Positions 17,328 to 26,150 of a stretch of 64,000 bases of DNA are shown in pieces (positions within the stretch are counted from its first letter, which is position 1; each line of letters opens with the position of its first letter). The stretch is from an uncultured Saprospiraceae bacterium. GTDB taxonomy: Bacteria; Bacteroidota; Bacteroidia; Chitinophagales; Saprospiraceae. Both the position numbers and the translations under genes were made by a program. The notes under the pieces are model-generated. The model ran no database searches. It was not told the DNA's origin and saw nothing but the letters and a program-made list of their open reading frames with translations. The stretch is taken from contig CALDGQ010000010.1 in NCBI GenBank assembly GCA_937941765.1, positions 1 through 64,000 of the forward strand, read 5' to 3'.

Positions 17328-17996
17328 TTAAAAACTTATTTCTTTCAGATCATTCACCACCATACTAGCTTCAAATTCCCAAGCATCGAAAATATTTTCT
17401 TTTGATCGATGTACCCAAATCGTCTTCATTCCATAATTAGCAGCGCCAATTATATCAAAAGAATTTCCAGAAATCATCCACGTATTTTCTTTTTGAGAAT
17501 TGGTTTTATGATTGAAATATGCGTAGCCATGTGGATTCGGTTTGAAAGTTTCAATGTCTTCTAAGCTGACAAATCCTTCAAAAAGATTTAAGATTTTGGC
17601 ATTGGAAAGTAAATGAAAAAGTGCATTATTACTTCCATTCGAAAATGCGAATAATCGATGTCCTTCAGTTTTTAATTGATTGATTGCATCTAGACATTCT
17701 GGGAAAAGTGGGAGTACTTTATATTCATTCATCAAATCCACTTTTTGACTATCAGTTAATTCGACCTTATGTTTTTGACAACAAAAATCGAGTGCTTGTT
17801 GAGTGACGGTTGAGAAGGGGACATACTTTTGCATGGCACTTCGACGAAAAGAATATTCTAATTGTTTGTTTCTCCAAGATTCGTTGAATACTGCAGCTTT
17901 ATGACCCATCAATTTTTCAAGGGAATAGAAAATATTGGTCGTGTCAATTAGTGTTCCGTAAACATCGAAGGCTAGGGTGTATTTTGTTGGATTCAT
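17328..17996 (-). CDS. HAD-family hydrolase, type II haloacid dehalogenase-like
   Basis: A 222-residue HAD protein. Motif I is FDVYGTLID at about 9-17 (nucleophile Asp10), motif II is FAFSNGS at about 112-118, a lysine lies in ETFKPNPHGY at about 149-158, and motif III is in SGNSFDIIGAANYGMKTIWV at about 176-195. This set is that of L-2-haloacid dehalogenases, which remove halide from 2-haloacids through an aspartyl ester. Many members act on other small substrates, so the substrate is not certain. It sits between the CoxE-type gene and gpsA on the same strand. Confidence 0.85.
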   Translation of the reverse strand: MNPTKYTLAFDVYGTLIDTTNIFYSLEKLMGHKAAVFNESWRNKQLEYSFRRSAMQKYVPFSTVTQQALDFCCQKHKVELTDSQKVDLMNEYKVLPLFPECLDAINQLKTEGHRLFAFSNGSNNALFHLLSNAKILNLFEGFVSLEDIETFKPNPHGYAYFNHKTNSQKENTWMISGNSFDIIGAANYGMKTIWVHRSKENIFDAWEFEASMVVNDLKEISF

Positions 17997-18112
17997 TTTG
18001 GTTTTTGATTTAGCTTTTTCTCTTGAAGAATTTACAGATTCTTATTGGTAACTAAGTGCTCCCAATTTGACCTTAGCGACTTATCATCTTAGTCGTAAAT
18101 TAAATGCGCTGA

Positions 18113-19249
18113 TTAAAACAGCCTAACAATCCCCTTCAAAGATTCTAAATTATGAGCCGACGTAAAAACATCAATATAAGGCATTGCCAACTTCATCGCT
18201 TTTGTCTCCACTTTATAATCTGGATTGCCAGCCAATGGATTCATCCAAATAAGTTGACTAGATTTTCTTTGCAAATATTTCATGGTACTTTCAATCTCAT
18301 CCGTGTTTCCAGTATCCCATCCATCACTCAAAATGAGAATGATTGATTTGTTGTTTAACAATTTGTCTCCGTAATTGGTTTTAAATTGGCTAAGCGATTC
18401 ACCAATACGAGTTCCGCTTGACCAGTATGGAACTTGGTCGGCAAGATTGGTCAGTACATTATCAAAATTTCCATCAGAAAGGGTAGAAGTCAACGAAACC
18501 AAACGAGTACTAAAAGCAAATGTTTTGATATTCAAACTAACCTGGTTGAAGCCATACATGAATTCGATTAAAAATTTACTGTACAATTCCATGGATCTAG
18601 AAACATCACAAATTAGAACAAGATTGAGTTTTTTGATTTGCTTTTCTTTGTAATGAAAACGGTGAATATCCAATCCATTTCGCATTGCTTTTCGAATCGT
18701 ATTTTTGATATCAATTGTTTTATTCGAATAAGAACGGATATTTCTTCTTGATTTTTTATTGGATAATTTTTTAGCAATTAATCGGATGATGTCTATTAAA
18801 TCTTGATGTTCATTGGTTTTGAAAGAAGAGAAATCTTGTTTTGAAATGGCTTCCAATGCACTGAAAGATGCGACTTCCAACTCTTCAGATTTTTGTCCAT
18901 TGTACAACCAATTTTTCAAAGCTTGTAAATCACTTTTTTGCCGACTTGGTTTTGGAACTTGTACTTCTTTTTCCTCATTTTTAATTTTGCCATCTTCCGC
19001 TTTTGCAAGTTGTGTCCAATAGTCATCATAGATTTCTCCAAATGTCAGAAACTGTTTTCTGTTTTTGACCAAGATAGATTTATACATTGCTTTTTGAAGG
19101 GCGTATGATGTTGGGATTCCTTTTTCCAATACACTTAATATTTCTAGTTCTTCATGTACGCTGACTGTGAATCCTTTTGTTCTTAGGAAACGAATGAATT
19201 GGATCAGGTGTTCAGGCAGGGAAGTTTTTCTGGTGATTAGTTTTTGCAA
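18113..19249 (-). CDS. CoxE-like VWA-domain protein
   Basis: A 378-residue protein of the CoxE/VWA-containing family. An N-terminal helical part (PEHLIQFIRFLRTKGF) is followed by a von Willebrand A domain with the metal-site motif DVSRS in LVLICDVSRSMELYSK (about 214-229) and the later LSDGWDTG (about 308-315). In carboxydotrophs CoxE works with the AAA ATPase CoxD to mature the CO dehydrogenase active site. The MoxR/CoxD gene lies directly upstream here. The start is a TTG at 19249: no in-frame ATG occurs between the upstream stop and the conserved region. The pair follows the structural genes coxG-S-L-M. Confidence 0.87.
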   Translation of the reverse strand: MQKLITRKTSLPEHLIQFIRFLRTKGFTVSVHEELEILSVLEKGIPTSYALQKAMYKSILVKNRKQFLTFGEIYDDYWTQLAKAEDGKIKNEEKEVQVPKPSRQKSDLQALKNWLYNGQKSEELEVASFSALEAISKQDFSSFKTNEHQDLIDIIRLIAKKLSNKKSRRNIRSYSNKTIDIKNTIRKAMRNGLDIHRFHYKEKQIKKLNLVLICDVSRSMELYSKFLIEFMYGFNQVSLNIKTFAFSTRLVSLTSTLSDGNFDNVLTNLADQVPYWSSGTRIGESLSQFKTNYGDKLLNNKSIILILSDGWDTGNTDEIESTMKYLQRKSSQLIWMNPLAGNPDYKVETKAMKLAMPYIDVFTSAHNLESLKGIVRLF

Positions 19250-19319
19250 TTGTGTTGTTGTTAAATTTTTAGTTTAGTTGTTTTTTTGCCATTAAGTGGA
19301 TACAAGAGATTAAGAAAAA

Positions 19320-20204
19320 TTAAGCGAGCTTTTGTTTCACACCAACCCGCTCAAATAACTCCGCCAAAGAATCCTGACTCGTCCGTATATCTTGCCAATC
19401 TTTCAAAATAACACCTAAAGTTGATTCCACAATTTCTTTATCCAAATGTTCGATATGCATAGAACTCAAGGCCGTTGCCCAATCCAACGTTTCTGCGATT
19501 CCTGGATTTTTTTCCAATTTTAATTGTCGCACTTCTTTCATGAAAAGACAAATTTGATTTGCTAGTTTTTTATTTATCGTTGGATTTTTGGATAGGACAA
19601 TACTCAATTCTTTTTCAAAATCTGGATAGTCAATCCACAAATACAAACAACGTCTTCGCAGTGCTTCAGATAATTCACGCGTTCGATTTCCGGTGATGAT
19701 TACATGTGGAATATTTTTAGCTTTTTGTGTTCCAATTTCAGGAATTGTAATTTGCCAATCAGACAATAATTCTAAAAAGAAACTTTCAAATTCTTCATCT
19801 GCACGATCAATTTCATCAATCAGTAAAACTGGTGCTTTCTCTTGCATGATAGATTGTAACAAAGGTCGCTTCATCAAAAAATCATCACTGAAAATATTGG
19901 CTTCTTTTTCTTTCAAAGTCATGTTCTCATTCTCTTGCATTTTGAGAAACAACAATTGCTTTTGATAATTCCATTCATAAATTGCGTGATTGGCATCGAG
20001 ACCTTCGTAGCATTGTAAACGTATCAAATTGGTATCCATGACTTGTGCCATAACTTTAGCAATTTCTGTTTTTCCAACACCTGCGGGTCCTTCAATCAAC
20101 AATGGTTTTTGAAGCAAAATAGATAAATGGATGGACATGGAAATCGCATCATCGGTGATGTAACTTTGTTTTGAAAATTTTTCTTTGATTTGTTGGATGT
20201 CCAT
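19320..20204 (-). CDS. MoxR/CoxD-type AAA+ ATPase
   Basis: A 294-residue AAA+ ATPase. Walker A is GPAGVGKTEIAK at about 38-49, Walker B is VLLIDEIDRAD at about 124-134, sensor 1 is VIITGNRTRELSEALRRRC at about 168-186, and a C-terminal lid follows. MoxR-like ATPases act as chaperones for metal-cofactor insertion, paired with VWA proteins. Here the VWA partner is the next gene downstream. The neighbourhood (Mo-hydroxylase subunits upstream) points to CoxD, which inserts copper or sulfur into the Mo site in true CO dehydrogenases. For a form II enzyme its target is uncertain. Confidence 0.9.
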   Translation of the reverse strand: MDIQQIKEKFSKQSYITDDAISMSIHLSILLQKPLLIEGPAGVGKTEIAKVMAQVMDTNLIRLQCYEGLDANHAIYEWNYQKQLLFLKMQENENMTLKEKEANIFSDDFLMKRPLLQSIMQEKAPVLLIDEIDRADEEFESFFLELLSDWQITIPEIGTQKAKNIPHVIITGNRTRELSEALRRRCLYLWIDYPDFEKELSIVLSKNPTINKKLANQICLFMKEVRQLKLEKNPGIAETLDWATALSSMHIEHLDKEIVESTLGVILKDWQDIRTSQDSLAELFERVGVKQKLA

Positions 20205-20301
20205 TATTCTTTTACAAATTTAGTTATCGATGAGACGAGAGGTTTCCTGAATTCTAATTTATCCTGTAATCTAAATATTTTTAACCTCAAGGCGTCCCTA
20301 A

Positions 20302-20338
20302 GTCCACGAGCTCCCCTTCCTTTTTTGAAAAGGAAGGG
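20302..20338. repeat. Partial R4-related sequence and perfect hairpin
   Basis: GTCCACGAGCTCC (20302-20314) is shared with the R4 copy at 62241-62298. It runs into a perfect hairpin CCCTTCCTTTT/AAAAGGAAGGG (about 20314-20338). It lies in the 228-base gap between the coxM-type gene and the MoxR gene. Confidence 0.55.
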
Positions 20339-20376
20339 ACGTCCGACCTTAGTCGGTACAGGGATGGATAAAAAAT

Positions 20377-20410
20377 AAAATGAGGCGAACAATGTTGAAC
20401 GCCTCATTTT
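20377..20410. terminator. Intrinsic terminator after the coxM-type gene
   Basis: Inverted repeat AAAATGAGGCG (20377-20387) and CGCCTCATTTT (20400-20410), followed on the minus strand by an A/T-rich run. It lies 22 bases past the stop of the FAD subunit gene, so it probably separates the structural subunits from the MoxR/CoxE genes. Confidence 0.8.
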
Positions 20411-20432
20411 AAAGATATAAAATTAAAACTAA

Positions 20433-21275
20433 TTACTTCAATCTTAATAATGCTCTTTTTGTATAAACCTTCGCAAGATGTGTCCGGTATTTTTCTGAAG
20501 CATAATGATCGCCCATGACTGAAACACCATTGGCAATTGTTCCTAAAGCAGCATCAATATTTGCTTCAGTCAATTCTTTGCCAATTAATTCTTTTTCGAC
20601 TTCCATTGGACGAAATGCGACTTCAGCTAAACCTGTTACACCAATTCTCAAAGCTTTCACTACATTCCCATCCATCTCTGCAGCCGCTGCAATACCAACA
20701 ATTGCAAATCTGGAAGCAGGTTGTTTGAATTTTTCATAAACTGAATTTGCATTGTAGGCGGTTTTAGGAATTCGGATAGCAGTAATAATTTCTCCATCCG
20801 CTAAAGCAGTTTCATAAAAACCAGTAAAGAACTGATCAATATCTACTTCTCGTTGACCCGTTTTATTTTTGATAACCACATTGGCATCTGAAGCTAGTAA
20901 AACGGCTGGCCAATCCGCTGCAGGATCTGCGTGTGCAATACTACCACCGATGGTCCCCATATTTCTTACCTGTCGATCACCGATGGTGTGCGCAGCTTCT
21001 GCCATCATTGGAGCAGCTTTTGCAAGGGCACTGTTAGAAGCGATGGAGGCATGCGTAGCACCACCACCTACCGTAACGGATTGTGCGTTGTCATTAATAC
21101 CTTTGATGTTTTCAATTTTAGAAATGTCAATCAAAGTATCTACAGAATTGAGTCGTAATTTAAGTGCTGGAATCAAACTATGTCCACCACCTAATATCTT
21201 TGCATCGTCCGTCATTAAGGATAGTGCCTCATCAACTGAACTTGCTTTTTTATAATTGAATGATATTGGAATCAT
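20433..21275 (-). CDS. coxM: Molybdenum hydroxylase FAD-binding subunit (CoxM-like)
   Basis: A 280-residue FAD-binding subunit of the xanthine dehydrogenase/CO dehydrogenase family. FAD-binding motifs are GGGHSLIPALKLRL at about 32-45 and TIGGSIAHADPAADWPAVLL at about 108-127, followed by the C-terminal CO-dehydrogenase flavoprotein domain. It carries electrons from the Fe-S subunit to FAD. It is the third of three structural genes (S, L, M order on the minus strand) with gaps of about 20-40 bases, so it is co-transcribed with the other two. Length is typical. Confidence 0.93.
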   Translation of the reverse strand: MIPISFNYKKASSVDEALSLMTDDAKILGGGHSLIPALKLRLNSVDTLIDISKIENIKGINDNAQSVTVGGGATHASIASNSALAKAAPMMAEAAHTIGDRQVRNMGTIGGSIAHADPAADWPAVLLASDANVVIKNKTGQREVDIDQFFTGFYETALADGEIITAIRIPKTAYNANSVYEKFKQPASRFAIVGIAAAAEMDGNVVKALRIGVTGLAEVAFRPMEVEKELIGKELTEANIDAALGTIANGVSVMGDHYASEKYRTHLAKVYTKRALLRLK

Positions 21276-21315
21276 TGTATTTAATTTTAGAATTAAGAAA
21301 TAAATTACCCAAACA

Positions 21316-23685
21316 CTATCCTTGCATAGCGGTCCAAACTCGTTCTGGCGTCATTGGCATTGGAATATCTTTGACTTTATATCCAGCTTTCCAAAGCGCG
21401 TCCACCACTGCATTTACAACAGCAGGAGTGGAGCCAATACAACCAGCTTCACCAGCTCCTTTGACACCAAGCGGATTGTGTGGACACGGTGTTACGGTTC
21501 TGTCAATTTCGAAACTTGGAAAATCATCAGCACGTGGCATACAATAGTCCATGTAGGAACCATTAATCAACTGGCCAGTATCATCGTATAGTGCACCTTC
21601 ATGCATGGCTTGTCCAATACCTTGTGCCAATCCACCATGAATTTGACCATCCACAATCATAGGATTGATAACATTGCCAACATCATCTACTGCAATGAAA
21701 CGCAAGAGTTTGGTAGCGCCAGTTTCTTTATCAATTTCAACAATTGCAATGTGAGCCCCAAACGGGTATGTAAAGTTAGCAGGATCATAGAAGCTAGAGA
21801 AATCCAATCCAGGTTCCAGTCCTTCAGGATAATTATGAGGAACATATGCGGTTAAAGAAACATCTCCAAAACTGACTGATTTGTCTGTTCCTTTAACGGT
21901 CCATTTACCTTCTGCATAATCCAAATCATCAACGGAAGCTTCCAGTAAATGTGCTGCAACTTTTGCTCCTTTATCTAATACTTTTTCAATTGATTTTACA
22001 ATAGCTGATCCTCCAACGGCCAAACTTCTTGAACCGTAAGTACCCATTCCAAATGCGACGCTATCCGAATCACCGTGGATAATTTCTACATCTTCTAAAG
22101 CAATACCCATTTTGTCGGCAACAATTTGCGCAAAAGTAGTTTCGTGTCCTTGACCATGAGAGTGTGAGCCGGTGTATACACTAACTTTTCCAGTAGGTTG
22201 TACCCGAACTTGTGCAGACTCAAATAATCCAGCACGTGCACCTAGTGCACCTACAACTGCTGATGGTGCAATTCCACATGCTTCGATGTAAGTTGAAAAA
22301 CCGATTCCTAATATTTTATTAGTTGAGAGAGCTGCTGCTTGATCTTTTCGGAAATTTTCGTAACCAACCATTTCCAAAGCACGTTTCAGAACAGGTTCAT
22401 AATTTCCACTATCATATTGTAACGCAACTTGTGTTTGATAACCAGGTTGTTCAACACCATCAAAAGCTGGGATGAAATTTTTCAATCGCAATTCAGCCGG
22501 GTCCATATCCATTTCTAGTGCGGCTAAATCTAGTAGTCGCTCCAATAGATAAGTTGCTTCAGGTCTACCTGCACCACGGTAAGCATCTACCGCATTGGTG
22601 TGTGTAAACATTGCTTTTACATCTACATTTACTTTTGGAGTGGTGTAGAGTCCTTGCATCAAAGTTCCGTGCAAGTAAGTTGGTACCGCAGGAGCGAAAG
22701 TAGAAAGATACGCACCCAAGTTTGCAAAAGTAGTTGCTTGTAAAGCGACAATTTTTCCATCTTTATCAAAACCCATTTTAGCATTGGAATTGTGGTCACG
22801 ACCATGTGCGTCTGTCATGAATGCTTCACTTCGATCACAAGTCCATTTAATCGGTCTGCCAATATGTTTAGATGCCCACACCAACAATGCTTCTTCTGCA
22901 TAATGGAAAATTTTGCTACCAAAACCACCTCCGACATCCGGACCCACAACTCTTACTTTATGCTCAGGAATTCCTAAAACAAATGCACACATTAAAAGTC
23001 GTATTAAATGTGGGTTCTGAGTTGAAGTCCAAATCGTATATTTATCATAAGCAGTATCGTATTGAGCAACAACACCACGTGTCTCCATTGCGTTTGGTAC
23101 GACGCGTTGATTTACAAAATCTAATTCTGTAACATGATGTGCGCTTGCTAGTGCAGCAGCGACTTCTTCTTTTGGATTTCCCAATTCCCAATCAAAGCAA
23201 AGGTTGCCGGGACAATCAGGATGGACTTGAGGAGCACCTGGTTCGGCAGCTTTTTTAGGATCAGCTACAGCATCCAAAACATCATAATCTACATCAATTA
23301 GATCAGCGGCATCTTTTGCAATTGCTTTGGTTTCTGCCATTACGACTGCAACTCCATCACCTACATGTCTAACAGTTCCTCTGACCAAAAGTGGGTGAGG
23401 CGGTTCTTTCATCGTGTCTCCGTTTTTGAAATCCACTTGCCAACCACAAGGAACTCCAGCGATTGCTTCTGGAATATCAGCCCCAGTAAGAATGGAAACC
23501 ACTCCAGGTACTTTTAATGCTTCAGCTGTATCAATATTCTTTACATGCGCATGTGCATAAGGACTCCGCACAATATATGCGTGTACCATGTTGGGAATTT
23601 TTATATCGTCGGTATAATTACCTTGACCTGTAATGAAGCGTTTGTCTTCGACTCGTTTTACAGATTTACCTATATAGTTTGTCAT
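21316..23685 (-). CDS. coxL: Molybdenum hydroxylase large subunit, form II CoxL-like
   Basis: A 789-residue molybdopterin-binding subunit. GGGFGSKIFHYAEEALLVWA (about 252-271) is the Mo-cofactor region, AYRGAGRPEATYLLERLLD (about 359-377) is the active-site loop, and the catalytic glutamate sits in GVKGAGEAGCIGSTPAVVNA near residue 745. The loop AYRGAGR marks form II enzymes; true aerobic CO dehydrogenases (form I) have AYXCSFR. The substrate is therefore probably not CO but an unknown aldehyde, purine or N-heterocycle. All domains are complete. Confidence 0.93.
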   Translation of the reverse strand: MTNYIGKSVKRVEDKRFITGQGNYTDDIKIPNMVHAYIVRSPYAHAHVKNIDTAEALKVPGVVSILTGADIPEAIAGVPCGWQVDFKNGDTMKEPPHPLLVRGTVRHVGDGVAVVMAETKAIAKDAADLIDVDYDVLDAVADPKKAAEPGAPQVHPDCPGNLCFDWELGNPKEEVAAALASAHHVTELDFVNQRVVPNAMETRGVVAQYDTAYDKYTIWTSTQNPHLIRLLMCAFVLGIPEHKVRVVGPDVGGGFGSKIFHYAEEALLVWASKHIGRPIKWTCDRSEAFMTDAHGRDHNSNAKMGFDKDGKIVALQATTFANLGAYLSTFAPAVPTYLHGTLMQGLYTTPKVNVDVKAMFTHTNAVDAYRGAGRPEATYLLERLLDLAALEMDMDPAELRLKNFIPAFDGVEQPGYQTQVALQYDSGNYEPVLKRALEMVGYENFRKDQAAALSTNKILGIGFSTYIEACGIAPSAVVGALGARAGLFESAQVRVQPTGKVSVYTGSHSHGQGHETTFAQIVADKMGIALEDVEIIHGDSDSVAFGMGTYGSRSLAVGGSAIVKSIEKVLDKGAKVAAHLLEASVDDLDYAEGKWTVKGTDKSVSFGDVSLTAYVPHNYPEGLEPGLDFSSFYDPANFTYPFGAHIAIVEIDKETGATKLLRFIAVDDVGNVINPMIVDGQIHGGLAQGIGQAMHEGALYDDTGQLINGSYMDYCMPRADDFPSFEIDRTVTPCPHNPLGVKGAGEAGCIGSTPAVVNAVVDALWKAGYKVKDIPMPMTPERVWTAMQG

Positions 23686-23707
23686 TATTATTTTTTTAAG
23701 GGATTAG

Positions 23708-24196
23708 TTAAGCAGTTGCACCGTTCATTTTTTTGGCGGCATATTGAATCGACTTCACAATGTTATGATAACCTGTACATCGACAGAAATTTCCTTCCAA
23801 CGCATCTCTTATTTCATGTTCGGTTGGATTGGCATTACTTTTCAAAAGATCGACCGCGGTCATCATCATCCCAGGTGTGCAGAATCCACATTGTAATCCA
23901 TGTTCTTCTTTGAATCCTTCTTGGATAGGGTGTAGCTCGCCATTGGTAGCTAGTCCTTCTACGGTGGTCACTTCAGCGCCATCAGCTTGGACAGCTAGTA
24001 CGGTGCAAGACTTTACGGCATGTCCGTTTAGATGAATGGTACAGGCACCACAACTACTGGTATCACAACCAATGTGGGTTCCAGTTAAAGATAGATGTTC
24101 ACGTAGGAAATTTACTAACAATTCTCTTCCTTCCACTTCGCCCTCGTATTGTTTTCCGTTTACGTTTACTGAGATTTTATTCTTCATAGTTGGCAA
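23708..24196 (-). CDS. coxS: Molybdenum hydroxylase 2Fe-2S subunit (CoxS-like)
   Basis: A 162-residue iron-sulfur subunit. The plant-type ferredoxin cluster is bound by [21 protein letters not shown] (first part at about 44-52) and the second cluster by CGFCTPGM and [13 protein letters not shown] near residues 104-150. It relays electrons from the Mo site to the FAD subunit. The start at 24196 gives [14 protein letters not shown]; the second Met (24187) is an equally good start. It overlaps nothing and is 22 bases from the large-subunit gene. Confidence 0.94.
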   Translation of the reverse strand: MPTMKNKISVNVNGKQYEGEVEGRELLVNFLREHLSLTGTHIGCDTSSCGACTIHLNGHAVKSCTVLAVQADGAEVTTVEGLATNGELHPIQEGFKEEHGLQCGFCTPGMMMTAVDLLKSNANPTEHEIRDALEGNFCRCTGYHNIVKSIQYAAKKMNGATA

Positions 24197-24231
24197 GTTT
24201 AATTATAAAACAATTTTAGTAGTTATGAAAT

Positions 24232-24969
24232 TTATTTAGATCCGAAAATTGATTTGAAAAAATTGGCAATGGAATTTAACAATCCACTTTCATTAGCGGT
24301 TGTAGCAGCATTGGTTGAGGTCACTTTCTCTTTTTCTGGCATCGTGACGGTTTCAATCACTTTTTCTTTTACCGAATTGGTTTCAACGATTGTGTTGTCT
24401 CTTTCAACCAATTTATCTTCAACAATTTTTTCTTGTCTTTTTTCTTTAGAATGGAGTGGTGTCGATTCCACTTTTTCATTTTTCTCAACAACTTTAGATT
24501 CAGTTGCAGTAGTTGCTTCATTTTCCTCAATGTGCTTTTCGAGTGCTTCAAAAACTTCTTTAGTAATGACATTGGCTACACCGGACAATACGCGTTGTCC
24601 TGTTCTTGCAATCATTCCAGAAAGTTTTGCATTGCCATCAAAAATTAAAGCAGCATTTCCATTTTCGGTTTCATCAATTTTCATATCAACTTTGACATGC
24701 GCATTTCCGATTTTACTATGCTGTTCCATGTTGATCACAAATGATTCGGGTTCTGTCTTCTCAACAACATTTAATTTTCCTTTAAAAGAACCTTTTACTG
24801 GACCTATTTTTATGTCCGATATCGTTTTGAATTGATCTTCACCGGTTACTTCTAATTTTGAAACACCAGGAGTGATTTTAGCTAGTACTTCAGGATCCAT
24901 GAGGTAGGACCAAAGCTTTTCTCTTGAGATTTTAAACTCGTGTTTTCCGTTTACTTTCATTGTTCCCAA
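24232..24969 (-). CDS. coxG: CoxG-family SRPBCC protein
   Basis: A 245-residue protein whose first 150 residues are a CoxG/SRPBCC domain (MKVNGKHEFKISREKLWSYL, then DPEVLAKITPGVSKLEVTGE). This is followed by a low-complexity charged linker of Glu/Lys/Val/Thr and a short hydrophobic C-terminal helix (LLNSIANFFKSIFG) that could anchor it to the membrane. In carboxydotrophs CoxG anchors or recruits the enzyme to the membrane and has been suggested to bind quinone. It is the first gene of the cox-type operon here, 35 bases upstream of coxS. The low-complexity linker is species-variable. Confidence 0.9.
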   Translation of the reverse strand: MGTMKVNGKHEFKISREKLWSYLMDPEVLAKITPGVSKLEVTGEDQFKTISDIKIGPVKGSFKGKLNVVEKTEPESFVINMEQHSKIGNAHVKVDMKIDETENGNAALIFDGNAKLSGMIARTGQRVLSGVANVITKEVFEALEKHIEENEATTATESKVVEKNEKVESTPLHSKEKRQEKIVEDKLVERDNTIVETNSVKEKVIETVTMPEKEKVTSTNAATTANESGLLNSIANFFKSIFGSK

Positions 24970-25139
24970 TATACTTTATTATTGGGGAAAACACATTAAA
25001 TATTTTTAAAATTTACCATCTCTAAGAATTTTATTTTGACTTAATTGAAATAGTAGTTCAATTTGATTGTTTCGAATTCTTTAAAAAATGAAAATTGAAG
25101 CGGTAGGTAAATGAGAAGTATCATTAAAAGTGGTCAAAA

Positions 25140-25165
25140 AAAATGAGGACCGAAGTCCTCATTTT
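25140..25165. terminator. Intrinsic terminator
   Basis: Perfect hairpin AAAATGAGGAC / GTCCTCATTTT with a CGAA tetraloop, flanked by an A-run on the left. It lies eight bases past the stop of the VWA gene at 25173, so it terminates that minus-strand gene. The sequence resembles the terminator at 20377-20410. Confidence 0.9.
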
Positions 25166-25172
25166 ATATAAT

Positions 25173-25820
25173 TTAAATAGCTGTATCATCTGTATTTTCC
25201 TTATCAAAAATGTCAATTACTTTTTGCTCACTGATAATTGAATCCATGTATTTTTTTCTGGATTTCGACATTCTTTTAAATGCGTTTGCGCTACCTGCTT
25301 TACTGTCTGTGTAGGATAACATTTTGTCTCTAGTAATTCCAATAGATTGCGCTTCCATCATGGCTTGTTCTGTTGTTCCCATAAAAGTAATGATCCAATC
25401 ATCCGCTTCTTTTTTGCGAATTAGTTGTTTAATTATTGTGGCATCAAATTCTTTAGAATCATTTTCTTGCCCGTCGGTAAAAATGGTAACAAAGACACCG
25501 TCATTTTCATCTTGTATTAATTGAAAGGCTTTTCCAATTGCATCATATAATGCGGTCATTGCTCTTGGAATATAATCACCATCTTTCATCTGGATCAAAT
25601 TCTCCGGTTCGACCGCATCATACAACACTTTAAAATCACCATGTGAAGAAAAATCAACGACTGTAATCTTGTTGTTAACAGCCGTGTTGCTTTCCTTGTC
25701 TTCTTTTAGTTCTGTAAAAATTTGATTGATCCCACCTATGACTTCTTCTGTTTTACTTCTCATGCTTCCAGATGCATCAATAATCAGTAAATTGTGAATG
25801 TTTTTGTTTTTCTTTCTCAT
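25173..25820 (-). CDS. VWA-domain protein (YegL-like)
   Basis: A 215-residue, mostly single-domain von Willebrand A protein. The metal-ion site is DASGSMRSKTEEVIGGINQI (about 15-34), with a Thr at ALYDAIGKAF and the aspartate of IFTDGQENDS (about 115-124). It has no signal peptide and is soluble. YegL-type proteins are found with phosphatases and kinases in some stress or signalling operons, but none lies beside this gene. It is divergent from the acyl-CoA ligase gene at 26151. Role unknown. Confidence 0.85.
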   Translation of the reverse strand: MRKKNKNIHNLLIIDASGSMRSKTEEVIGGINQIFTELKEDKESNTAVNNKITVVDFSSHGDFKVLYDAVEPENLIQMKDGDYIPRAMTALYDAIGKAFQLIQDENDGVFVTIFTDGQENDSKEFDATIIKQLIRKKEADDWIITFMGTTEQAMMEAQSIGITRDKMLSYTDSKAGSANAFKRMSKSRKKYMDSIISEQKVIDIFDKENTDDTAI

Positions 25821-26150
25821 GTCATTTTGAATTTAATTAAAAAATAAAAGATTGGTACATTGTTATGGTAAGCATGACAATCAGTTGCATGCGGTGCGTT
25901 TGCATTGCCGATGGATATTCGACTTAAAATGAAAACTTATTAAGGAGGTGTAACAATGTAATTTCGGAACTTTATTTTGATAGGTCTTCTCTTGTGTCAA
26001 TGAATGAAGCTTTCATATTGTTCCTCCCTATCTTAACTAATAAATGAAAGAATAAGTTCCCGAAGATTCGTTTTTTATTTTTAAATAAAATTGATTAAGT
26101 TCAACAATATTTTGCTAGGATAAATTGCTAATTCGAAAAACAAAATAATA
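25821..26150. other. Divergent intergenic region with competing stems
   Basis: A gap of 330 bases. It holds a perfect inverted repeat TACATTGTTA (25856-25865) / TAACAATGTA (25951-25960). The right arm can also pair with ATTGTTCCTCC (26017-26027). A strong Shine-Dalgarno AAGGAGG (25942-25948) precedes an ATG-TAA (25956-25961). No coding frame of note was found. Confidence 0.45.
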
